DNA of 64,000 nucleotides from Labrys miyagiensis (GTDB taxonomy: Bacteria > Pseudomonadota > Alphaproteobacteria > Rhizobiales > Labraceae): contig NZ_BSPC01000057.1 in assembly GCF_030160835.1 (NCBI RefSeq), positions 24,140-88,139 of the forward strand, written 5' to 3'. The notes below the pieces were generated by a model that was given only the letters and a program-made list of their open reading frames with translations, did no database searches and was not told where the DNA came from. Position numbers and translations under genes: made by a program. This document shows, in pieces, positions 41,256 to 49,425 of this stretch; positions within the stretch are counted from its first letter, which is position 1; each line of letters begins with the position of its first letter.

Positions 41256-41472
41256 CTTGATGCGATCGCAGGGTCGCAAACCACATGCTCACGAAGTTTT
41301 GACTGCCCCGCCCTTTCCCGCCGTTTATCGCCGCGTTTATCCTACTTGCGCCTTACCCCGCTTCGATACGAGACAAGCCTTTGTTTCAGCTCGACTTTTG
41401 TCTTGCCGTCGGCCCCTGCCCTGGCATTCTTGGCCGATGCGAAGCCCTTCGGCGAGAGGAAGCGGGACGATC

Positions 41473-41670
41473 GTGGGCAGGCGACAGAGGATATCGGCTT
41501 CAAGGCCTGGGGCGGGAACCGCTACGAGCGATCGAGACTCGCCCTCCTCGTCCCCTGCCCTGCCGGATCCCCGCCTCGTCGCCCTCATCCGCCTGCTGGC
41601 GCGACAAGCCGCCCAGGCTTTCGTGCTGGCCGAAGCCCGATCGCGGGAGCAGGATGACCTTCCCGACTGA
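41473..41670 (+). CDS. Small accessory protein before recombinase B, 65 aa
   Basis: From a GTG start: VGRRQRISASRPGAGTATSD, then SPALPDPRLVALIRLLARQA and AQAFVLAEARSREQDDLPD. The block DPRLVALIRLLARQAAQ matches in type the IARLIGRQLAREAF segment of the small gene preceding recombinase C (44937-45212), so each recombinase has a small partner upstream. The gene ends 12 bases before recombinase B. Start uncertain. Confidence 0.5.
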   Translation: MGRRQRISASRPGAGTATSDRDSPSSSPALPDPRLVALIRLLARQAAQAFVLAEARSREQDDLPD

Positions 41671-41682
41671 GGAACTCCGCCG

Positions 41683-43398
41683 ATGAAGGTTGCGCTCTAC
41701 GCCCGCTATTCCTCCGACAACCAGCGGGACGCCTCGATCGAGGACCAATTGCGCCTGTGCCGGCGCCACGCCGAGCAGCAGGGCTGGAGCGTCGTCGACA
41801 GCTATACGGACCGGGCCATTTCGGGAGCCTCCCTGCTCCGGCCTGGCATCCAGGAACTGATCGCCGATGCGATGCGCGGCAAGTTCACCGTGGTCCTGGC
41901 TGAAGCCATGGACCGCCTCAGCCGCGACCAGGAGGATATCGCCGGCCTTTTCAAGCGCATGGCTTTTGCTGGCGTGCGTATCGTCACCCTGTCGGAAGGC
42001 GACGTCACCCATCTGCATGTCGGCTTGAAGGGCACAATGAACGCCCTCTTCCTCAAGGATCTCGCCGACAAAACCCGGCGTGGCCTGCGGGGCCGTATCG
42101 AGCATGGCAAATCGGGAGGCGGCCTGTGCTTCGGCTACGACGTCGTCGGCCAGGTCACGGCCGGCGGGCAACCGATCCGGGGCGAGCGAACCATCAATGC
42201 CGCGGAGGCGGCGATCGTCCGCCGCATCTTCGCCGATTACCTCGCCGGCAAGTCCTCGCGCACCATCGCCTTCGAGCTGAACCGAGAGGGCGTGCGCGGA
42301 CCGCAGGGCGCCGAATGGGGGCCTTCGACCATTCACGGCAACCCCAGGCGTGGCGTCGGCATCCTCAACAATGAGCTCTATATCGGCCGCCTTGTCTGGA
42401 ACCGGCTGCGCTACATCAAAGACCCGGACACCGGCAAGCGCGTCTCTCGCCCCAACCCGGAATCCGAATGGGTGATCCAGGACGTCGCTGCGCTGCGCAT
42501 CATCGAGCAGGAGACCTGGGATGCCGTGAAGCTCCGCCAGCAAGCGCTCGCCTATGAACCGTCCGCACCCGGCGATAACAAGCTCAACACGCACAGGCGC
42601 CCCCGGCATCTGTTCGCGGGCCTGGTGAAGTGCGGCTGCTGCGGTGGCGGCTACGGGATGATCTCGAAGGACCTGCTCGGCTGCAGCACGGCCCGTAACA
42701 AGGGAACCTGCGACAATCGCCTCAACATCCGGCGCGACACCCTCGAAGCCTCGGTTATGAACGGCCTGCGCACCCAGCTGATGGAGCCGGCCCTGTTCGA
42801 GGAGTTCTGCGAGGCGTTCACGCGCGAGGTCAATCGGCTACGCATCCAGCGAGGTGTCGAGACCGAGGCCAAGCGGCGTGAGCTTGAGCGCACCGTCCGG
42901 GAACTGGACAAGGCCGTTCAGGCAATCCTCGACGGCGTGCCCGGCGCAACGCTCAAGGGCAAGATCGGCGCACTGGAGGTCCGCAAGTCGGAACTGACCG
43001 GCATGCTCACGAATGTCGAGAAGCCGCCGCCCCTGCTCCACCCGAATATGGCGCAGCTCTACCGGCAGCGCATTGCGGACCTGCACGCCAACCTCCAAGA
43101 CCCTTCGGCGATCAGCGAGGCGGCGGCGATCCTGCGTGGCCTGGTGGAGAGCATCACTCTGGTCCCGGACGCCGGCACGCTTGCCATTGTGTTGCGCGGG
43201 GATTTGGCCGCCATGCTTCGCTTTGCCGCCAACAAGAAAAACCCCGACGTCCTTTCGGAGATCGGGGTTTTGGGTCGCTTGCTGTCGCAAGCATCAGTGG
43301 TTGCGGGGGCCCGCAACCCCTTTTGTCATAACTTCTCCACCCCTTTGATTTCGTTCAGGATCGACGAATTCGAGGATGCCGAACAGCTCGCCGCGTAG
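41683..43398 (+). CDS. Large serine recombinase B
   Basis: 571 residues. Ser nucleophile in VALYARYSSDNQRDASIEDQ, catalytic Arg helix in VLAEAMDRLSRDQEDIAGLF, the tail of the resolvase domain HLHVGLKGTMNALFLKDLAD, Recombinase domain (CFGYDVVGQV, GRLVWNRLRYIKDP) and a zinc ribbon (VKCGCCGGGYGM, CDNRLNIRRD) followed by coiled coil. The C-terminus overlaps the end of the convergent recombinase C by 105 bases and passes a terminator-like stem (43242-43271), so its natural end is likely earlier. Confidence 0.93.
   Translation: MKVALYARYSSDNQRDASIEDQLRLCRRHAEQQGWSVVDSYTDRAISGASLLRPGIQELIADAMRGKFTVVLAEAMDRLSRDQEDIAGLFKRMAFAGVRIVTLSEGDVTHLHVGLKGTMNALFLKDLADKTRRGLRGRIEHGKSGGGLCFGYDVVGQVTAGGQPIRGERTINAAEAAIVRRIFADYLAGKSSRTIAFELNREGVRGPQGAEWGPSTIHGNPRRGVGILNNELYIGRLVWNRLRYIKDPDTGKRVSRPNPESEWVIQDVAALRIIEQETWDAVKLRQQALAYEPSAPGDNKLNTHRRPRHLFAGLVKCGCCGGGYGMISKDLLGCSTARNKGTCDNRLNIRRDTLEASVMNGLRTQLMEPALFEEFCEAFTREVNRLRIQRGVETEAKRRELERTVRELDKAVQAILDGVPGATLKGKIGALEVRKSELTGMLTNVEKPPPLLHPNMAQLYRQRIADLHANLQDPSAISEAAAILRGLVESITLVPDAGTLAIVLRGDLAAMLRFAANKKNPDVLSEIGVLGRLLSQASVVAGARNPFCHNFSTPLISFRIDEFEDAEQLAA
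43242..43271 (+). terminator. Terminator-like hairpin inside the 3' end of recombinase B
   Basis: Stem CCCCGA / TCGGGG with a 14-base loop then TTTT, located ~130 bases before the annotated stop. It may limit readthrough between the two convergent recombinases. Confidence 0.45.
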
Positions 43399-44940
43399 CT
43401 CGGCATGCACCTCGCCGCGTTTGTCGCCGGGGGTAAGCACGATCTCCCCGATCAGCGAGCGCAATGCTTCGGCGGCCCGTCGGCCGTCCTCATGGTCGGC
43501 AAACGTCTGGGTGAACTGCTCCACCCGCTTGCGGTAGAGGGTGGCGATGTTGGGATGCAGGTCGGGGACATCGGCGAGGGCCTGCGCCAAGCGTTCCGTG
43601 ATCTCTGCCTTTTGACGCTCAAGGTCTTCCATCCTGGCCTTCATGGTCGGCTGATACAGGCCATCCTCGATCGCCGTCATCATGCCGGCGATGGCCCGCT
43701 CGATCTTGTCGAGCACCTTGCGGTCCCGTTCGCTCTGGGCGCGGCGCTCCTGGTTGAGCCGGTTGGTTTCCTGGGCAAAGGCCCGCACCGCCTCGGCCAC
43801 GGCATCGGCCGAGACTAGCCTTTCCTTCAAGCCCGACAGGACGCGCTGCTCGATCTTGTCGCGAGTGATAGTGCGGCCATTGTCGCAGGTGCCCCGGCGT
43901 TGATGGTTGAGGCAGGCATAGCGATCGCGCTGGGACAAGCCATAGCGGCCGCCGCAGCAGCCACAAGTGAGCAAGCCTGAAAGCAGGGAGACCGGCCGCT
44001 TCATGGTGTGCAGCTTCCTGGCTCTCGCCTTGCGCGTGCCGATGGCTGCCGCCTCGAACCGGCTGGCGACGGCCTTCTGCCTGTCCTTCACGGCCTGCCA
44101 TAGGTCGTCCTCGACGATCCTCAGATGCGGCACTTCGGTGCGGATCCATTTGCTCGGCGGATTGGCTCGTGAGACGCGCTTGCCATTGGCAGGATCCTTG
44201 ACGAAGCGCTGGCGGTTCCACACCAGCACGCCAGTATAGAGCTCATTGTTGATGATGCCGTTGCCCCGGATCACATGTCCCCGCACGCTGGTATCGCCCC
44301 AGTGCCGGCCGAGCGGACCGGCGATGCCGTCCGTGTTGAGATCAACGGCTATGGCCTTCGGGCTCTTACCTGTGGCGAATTCACGGAAGATGCGGCGTAT
44401 GACGGTCGCTTCTTCCGGCACGATCTCGCGATCCCCGCGGACCGGCTCACCTTCGCCATCGAGCTTCTTCATCACCCGGTAGCCGTAGCACAAGCCTCCC
44501 CCGGCCTTGCCCTTCTCTACCCGGCCCCGCAAGCCACGATGGGTTTTCAGGGCAAGGTCTTTCAGGAAGAGGGCATTCATGGTGCCCTTGAGACCGACAT
44601 GCAGTTCGCTGATCTCGCCTTCGGCCAGAGTGACGATGGAGACGCCTGTGAATTTGAGATGCTTGAAGAGCGTGGCGACATCGGCCTGGTCACGGCTGAT
44701 ACGGTCGAGCGCCTCGGCCAGCACGATCTCGAACAAGCCGCGCTGGGCATCGCGCACCAATTGCTGGAAACCCGACCGCAACACGGTGCTGGCGCCGGAG
44801 ATCGCCGCATCCTGATAGCTTCCCACCACGCTCCAGCCTTCGTGCGTCGCATATTCACGGCATAGCCGGAACTGATCTTCGATGGAGGCATCCCGCTGGC
44901 TATCGGAGGAATAACGGGCATAGAGCGCGACACGGGTCAT
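43294..44940 (-). CDS. Large serine recombinase C
   Basis: 548 residues, of the same subfamily as B: TRVALYARYSSDSQRDASIE, VLAEALDRISRDQADVATLF, LHVGLKGTMNALFLKDLALK, LTCGCCGGRYGLSQRDRYAC. Full catalytic, Recombinase and zinc-ribbon domains are present. Its start overlaps the stop of the small upstream gene by four bases (ATGA). B and C are clearly related but diverged, so they stem from two separate elements joined tail to tail. Confidence 0.93.
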   Translation of the reverse strand: MTRVALYARYSSDSQRDASIEDQFRLCREYATHEGWSVVGSYQDAAISGASTVLRSGFQQLVRDAQRGLFEIVLAEALDRISRDQADVATLFKHLKFTGVSIVTLAEGEISELHVGLKGTMNALFLKDLALKTHRGLRGRVEKGKAGGGLCYGYRVMKKLDGEGEPVRGDREIVPEEATVIRRIFREFATGKSPKAIAVDLNTDGIAGPLGRHWGDTSVRGHVIRGNGIINNELYTGVLVWNRQRFVKDPANGKRVSRANPPSKWIRTEVPHLRIVEDDLWQAVKDRQKAVASRFEAAAIGTRKARARKLHTMKRPVSLLSGLLTCGCCGGRYGLSQRDRYACLNHQRRGTCDNGRTITRDKIEQRVLSGLKERLVSADAVAEAVRAFAQETNRLNQERRAQSERDRKVLDKIERAIAGMMTAIEDGLYQPTMKARMEDLERQKAEITERLAQALADVPDLHPNIATLYRKRVEQFTQTFADHEDGRRAAEALRSLIGEIVLTPGDKRGEVHAELRGELFGILEFVDPERNQRGGEVMTKGVAGPRNH

Positions 44941-45212
44941 GGCGGATCATCCTCTCTCTTCTCTGCAGGGGGGTTCGCCCTCCTCCCCCTGCCCTCTTCC
45001 TTTCGGCGGCCTGACCGGTTGTCGTTGGCTGGCCGCTGCCTCTCAAACGCTTCCCGCGCCAACTGCCGGCCTATCAGCCGAGCGATATCGAGTACGGTCC
45101 GATCCAGCTTTGCCCGGGCCGTATCCTCGGTGGCACGGTCAGGGTCGGCAAGGTCGGTGTTGTCGTTGGCGGGGCCCGACGCCATAGGCTCCGTCCTGGT
45201 CTCTTCTGCCAT
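44937..45212 (-). CDS. Small accessory protein before recombinase C, 91 aa
   Basis: MAEETRTEPMASGPANDNTD, then RTVLDIARLIGRQLAREAFE and a basic, Arg/Lys/Glu-rich tail. Translationally coupled to recombinase C. The central helix is shared with the small gene before recombinase B. It may be a recombination directionality or stability partner, inferred only from gene order. Confidence 0.6.
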   Translation of the reverse strand: MAEETRTEPMASGPANDNTDLADPDRATEDTARAKLDRTVLDIARLIGRQLAREAFERQRPANDNRSGRRKEEGRGRRANPPAEKREDDPP

Positions 45213-45403
45213 CGGGTCGCTCCAAAGGTTGGATCGACCTGCCATCAGATGCCTTCGAAGGGCGAAGGAAAGCACGAAGTTCGTGCCATGGGGCTGTAGC
45301 GTGCAATAACTTGCGCGCTGCGGTTTCGTCCCAGGCGTCAAATCTGACTCGCAGGCGACAACCAGCCTTCATCTGTGTATCCGCCGCCATTGATGCTTGG
45401 CAT

Positions 45404-46204
45404 TCAAAGCAAGACAAGTTGCCCGCGTCCGTCCGCCAAGGCTTTTGCCCGGCGACGTTCCCGCCATTCCGCGAATTCGATGCTAACGATCTCGCATAGG
45501 GGTGCGACCCCACGCCAGTGATCGCGGTAAAGGCTGGTGTCGATGCCGATGCCGCAATCCATGAACAAATCGGTCTGCTGCTCGAAATCGACGCCCGGCC
45601 CTGATGTCAGCCGCTCGAAGCATTGGCGGCCCGAATAGCGAAACGAGGCCGAGCTTTGTGGCAGGATGAATGCGCCGTTATCCGCAATCTCAGAGGCGAT
45701 ATCGATGACGGCAAACTCGAACGACTTGAAGCCGCGCCGATCGCCAGATGTCGCCAGCTTGCCAAAGGGCGGGTTGGCAATCGCCCAATCGAACATTGTC
45801 CCCTCCAGCTCGCCATGCCACCATTCCCACCATTCGAGCACGTCGGCGCAAATCCATCGTGCCTCCGGCAGCAGCTTGCGGCCGATCTCGACGAAACGCG
45901 GATTGATCTCGACGCAGGTCAGTTCCACGCTGCCACGCCATTTTGAGCGCTGCTGTACCCAATAGGCAAGACCGCCGATCCCGGCACAGAGGTCGATCAC
46001 CCGGCCGCATCCCGGCTCAAGGGCAAAATCGGCCGCCAGATCCATCGGCGCGAAGAACACACCTGCAGCGGCGACATTGTGTTCCGCACCCGGATGCCAG
46101 TTCTCAAGGACGAAATCCCTCTCGTCCTCGCTCAACACATCCTTTCTCAACAAGGCCTCCGCCGCCGCATGCGCCTTCATCTCAGCTTTGCTCAACTTGC
46201 CCAT
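45404..46204 (-). CDS. Orphan adenine-type DNA methyltransferase
   Basis: 266 residues. SAM-binding motif I is RVIDLCAGIGGLAYWV (68-83) and catalytic motif IV is IANPPFGKL (142-150), the NPPF form of N6-adenine methyltransferases. A conserved N-terminus (MGKLSKAEMKAHAAAEALLR, ENWHPGAEHN) is typical of the methyltransferases on alphaproteobacterial plasmids and integrative elements. No restriction endonuclease lies beside it, so it probably protects the mobile element or regulates it. ATG at 46204 chosen because the similarity starts there. Confidence 0.86.
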   Translation of the reverse strand: MGKLSKAEMKAHAAAEALLRKDVLSEDERDFVLENWHPGAEHNVAAAGVFFAPMDLAADFALEPGCGRVIDLCAGIGGLAYWVQQRSKWRGSVELTCVEINPRFVEIGRKLLPEARWICADVLEWWEWWHGELEGTMFDWAIANPPFGKLATSGDRRGFKSFEFAVIDIASEIADNGAFILPQSSASFRYSGRQCFERLTSGPGVDFEQQTDLFMDCGIGIDTSLYRDHWRGVAPLCEIVSIEFAEWRERRRAKALADGRGQLVLL

Positions 46205-46988
46205 CTTGCTGCTCTTTCCTTGGATCGGCGAAGCAGGCCTCCGCCTGCTTCCCGAGCTCGTGCGGAACAGCGTGTGGGTGGGGGGCAAGCATGAAATGGG
46301 GTGGGGTATCGCCCGCCCCTTGGGGCGGCGCCGCTCGCGGCGGCGAGATTGTCTGAGCGCAGCGAAGAAAATTTCGGGGAGACCCCAGTTCATGCTTGCT
46401 GGGGAGGGAGAGCAGCGTTCTCCCTCCCCGCGCACTTCGCAAAAAAGTTCAGGGAAATGCTCGCGGATCTGGCCGCGGCGATCGACTAAATGCACGTGAG
46501 CAACCTCGCGCATGCGCAGGTAAAGAGGATTAAGCAAACACGCATTGCGCCGGCTAAAGCTGGCTGAACGGAGAAGAACCCATATCGAATGTCGATTGAG
46601 CGCCTCGATAGCGTACGCGGCAATTTTCATAGTCCGAATGTCATCAGGGCTCAGCAGGAAGGCCCAATAAAGACCGCGATGCGGCTCGGATCGGCCGGCC
46701 AGTATGTGTCTATCGCGTTGACTGGAAGCCCCATGTCGTCGCTTGCGACTAAACTCCTTCGGGCTACTCGAACTGAATCGCCCTTTAGCAAACCGCGCGC
46801 GGCTCACAAGACCAAGGTCGTGGTAGACAATATTCGGTATTGCTGATTGTATCGAAACAAGACTCGTGGTCGTCCTCCTAGCGTAGCAGCGCCTTCATTT
46901 GGCCTCGACCTAGCCAAAACAGGGTTAAGACAGCACGCTTTTCAATGGAGCGGCATGCGCTTTAAAGCAATCTGTAAGGAGCGGGGGC
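46205..46988. other. 784-base stretch without a supported gene
   Basis: Frames run upstream of the methyltransferase but show no recognisable protein. A GC-rich segment near 46285-46440 has several short inverted repeats and may be a regulatory or origin-like region. Confidence 0.35.
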
Positions 46989-47567
46989 ATGATGCAGTTG
47001 GCTTTCGACAGAAAAGTATCCCTATCCAACCGGGAGGTGCCCTCAAAAGACCCAGCGACCTCGGAGATATCCGCCGGGGAAGCTTCGGCGCGAACGGTGA
47101 AAAGCCTTATTCGCGTTAGGCTCGTCGAAGGGCATGACTGGCCAGCGATTCGTGTTGTTGTTCGTAAGCATCATGAACGGACACTATTCGCCCATCTCCC
47201 CTTTTCTGAAAGCAAGTTCGATGCTTTGGAGAAGAGGCTGCGAGCGGCAACCAATGAATGTGTGATCGTCGCGGAGCTTAAAAGCGACCTGGTCGGCGTG
47301 GCTTGGGTATCAGCGGGCGAATATCTGTTGTGCGACGATAGCCTGATGGCTACAACGCATCTGATCGCAGTCGACCGGCAGAGATGCGGACCTTATCTCT
47401 CTGCCCGAGTTTTCATACGACTGTTACGCGCGCTCGTATTGTGGTCACGAAGTGTTGGGGCGAAACAAACTCTTGTACACGTTACAACCGGCACAGACAT
47501 CAAATCGGCTGATCGCATTCTAAAGGCTTGTGGGGCCAGGGATATCGGCGGCAATTATATCGTTTGA
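46989..47567 (+). CDS. GNAT-like acyltransferase family protein, 192 aa
   Basis: The region from about residue 45 has a GNAT-type pattern: DWPAIRVVVRKHHERTLFAH, ECVIVAELKSDLVGVAWVSA, HLIAVDRQRCGPYLSARVFI, VHVTTGTDIKSADRILKACG. Comparable proteins occur in phages and rhizobial islands, where their substrate is unknown. The first 40 residues are polar and variable. The ATGATG start follows AAGGAGCGGGGGC, a very strong ribosome site. Confidence 0.65.
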   Translation: MMQLAFDRKVSLSNREVPSKDPATSEISAGEASARTVKSLIRVRLVEGHDWPAIRVVVRKHHERTLFAHLPFSESKFDALEKRLRAATNECVIVAELKSDLVGVAWVSAGEYLLCDDSLMATTHLIAVDRQRCGPYLSARVFIRLLRALVLWSRSVGAKQTLVHVTTGTDIKSADRILKACGARDIGGNYIV

Positions 47568-48843
47568 TCCGCTAGGAGTTGAGGCGACCGAGCTGAATGG
47601 GCATTAGTCCTCGGCGTTCTCGGCGGCAGACGCACTGAAGTCTCTTGATCCTCCGACGCCCCGCTTGGCTCCCACGCTCTCGCACCGTCCAAAAGACACA
47701 ACGCAAAACAGCGACACAACATGCGGACTCGCTCTAAAAACCTCACCTTAAAACATTATCGGGAAATGCCCTTTGAACGGTGGAGCGAGCAAACCTCGCT
47801 ATCACCAACGGAGGGGCGACGAAAAAGCCAGCTAGCCTCCAGCTCCTGTGGGCAATTAATTTGGCCCTTGCCATGACAACAAAGTGCTGTTCACGGCAAC
47901 AAAGCAAGAATTTGGCCATCATCGCGGTGCGGCGACGCTGTTTCCCATGCAAAAATCACATCGTCAATCATTTAAGTTCTTCGTCGACATCCATCAATAC
48001 TTCGCCTTCTGGCGAACATTCCCCGTAATTGGTGCTCGATGCTCATATCTCGTCAAGGGAGGCATATTGGTACGTCCATAGAAGGGAAGTGCAAAATTTT
48101 ATTGCTGAATTTTAATTTTCCTTGACCTTAGGCGATAATCGTATATCAAATGACACAACCTAAGGGGTAGGCGAGCAATATGTAACCAATTATTCCGGGC
48201 ATAATTGCGTGATTATATCGCCTGTTAGTCATATGTAACTCTCCTAGAAGTTATATGCGAATAACTTCTCAGTGTTTTTTTGCGCGTTACTTACCGTGGA
48301 GGGCCTTTTATCCCATCTACGCTAGACGACGAGTTTAGGTTGCTTAATATAACGTGGCTCTAGTTTTCGTTGATATCGAGAACACTCTATAAAGGGCTTA
48401 GCCGGACGAAGAATCGGCAATATCGTGTCTGGGGTCATCTGCATATCGTCGTGGTCAGCATAGATTTCGTGCCAAAACGTTTCCACAGGCATACAGCTCG
48501 TTTGCCAGCAAACTTCACACTAGGAGGGCAAGTACTGGCCATCCGGAAGTATGCTGAACTCACCCTCTTCGTTCCCCGGGGAAGCAAGAAGTCATCGGAT
48601 CGTGAGGCGAAATCCTATTGCCGAACTTTACCAGCTCTATTGTCAGCCCTTGCTAATTATTGATCATTCTCAAGGCTGTTATCTCAACACGAGCAGTTTC
48701 CAGAACCATCCGGGCCTGCTGTCTCCACATGGGGCCGACGCGGTTCAGTAGTTTGACATTATACCCTCCGAGATGGCACGCATAGTATTTCACACCAACG
48801 TGGCGACGACAGTACCGCTCCACCTGTCCCAGTTGCAAGAATA
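47568..48843. other. 1.28-kb AT-richer stretch without a supported gene
   Basis: No frame here gives a recognisable product. The segment 48090-48300 is AT-rich and contains several short repeats, including ATATGTAAC twice (near 48180 and 48231) and a hairpin at 48246-48269. It may be the control region of the downstream exoprotein locus, or eroded sequence. Confidence 0.4.
48246..48269. repeat. Perfect 9-bp inverted repeat AGAAGTTAT / ATAACTTCT
   Basis: Nine-base arms with a 6-base spacer in an AT-rich region. The arms resemble the recognition half of site-specific recombinase targets and could equally be a regulator site. No T tract, so not a terminator. Confidence 0.5.
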
Positions 48844-48951
48844 GTGCGAAGATTAAACTTCGTCATTTTTACTTGCACTTTTAAAAGAGAGGTGAGAATT
48901 GTAAAATTCTATAGAAGGACGTATTATTTGGCATTTCGCGAGACGGAAATT

Positions 48952-49392
48952 ATGTTGGTAGCTGATGGCACCCGCGATCTTAAAAAGAAGGATGTAACAA
49001 TGCACATTCGCAGCGCTTACAGTGCCGAGAATCTCCGTCGCTTAATGGAGGGAGATGATGAGGACGTCATTTTTAGTAGGAAAGTATCATTTTTGCCACT
49101 GAGCGAACAAAACTTTAAGACAATGGTGCTTAGGCGATCTCAGTTGCTAAGAATACTTGATGAAATTTCAAAAAACGTTCATTTGATAGAAAACACCCTT
49201 CAAAACGAATTGAGAATTACCAGGAAACTCGATCTTGGAGAAATCGTAGCGCAAGAATTAAATCCAATGCTAAACGACATCGATCCATACATTTACTTTC
49301 TTGATGATAATACCAGAGAAATATTTAGATCTGACATAGCTAACGCTGTGGTCAGCTATATTGTGGTTAAATTTGGAAATAAAGAACTATAA
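48952..49392 (+). CDS. Hypothetical protein directly upstream of the exoprotein; candidate immunity protein
   Basis: 146 residues from MLVADGTRDLKKKDVTMHIR; earlier in-frame starts at 48892 (GTG) and 48844 (ATG) are possible. The rest is helical and charged: ENLRRLMEGDDEDVIFSRKV, RSQLLRILDEISKNVHLIEN, DDNTREIFRSDIANAVVSYI. No domain recognised, no signal peptide, so cytoplasmic. It ends 33 bases before the exoprotein and shares its AT-rich N-terminal composition. That pairing suggests, but does not prove, an immunity or chaperone role toward the PIN-like head. Confidence 0.6.
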   Translation: MLVADGTRDLKKKDVTMHIRSAYSAENLRRLMEGDDEDVIFSRKVSFLPLSEQNFKTMVLRRSQLLRILDEISKNVHLIENTLQNELRITRKLDLGEIVAQELNPMLNDIDPYIYFLDDNTREIFRSDIANAVVSYIVVKFGNKEL

Positions 49393-49425
49393 AATTCTGG
49401 GTATCTGGTCACGGGGGATGCAACT

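Noticed and set aside
41500-42609. 369-codon minus-strand frame opposite recombinase B
   Set aside because: Shadow of the GC-rich recombinase gene; translation shows no family features.
48370-48663. 97-codon plus-strand frame in the region before the exoprotein
   Set aside because: No ribosome site and atypical composition; treated as non-coding.
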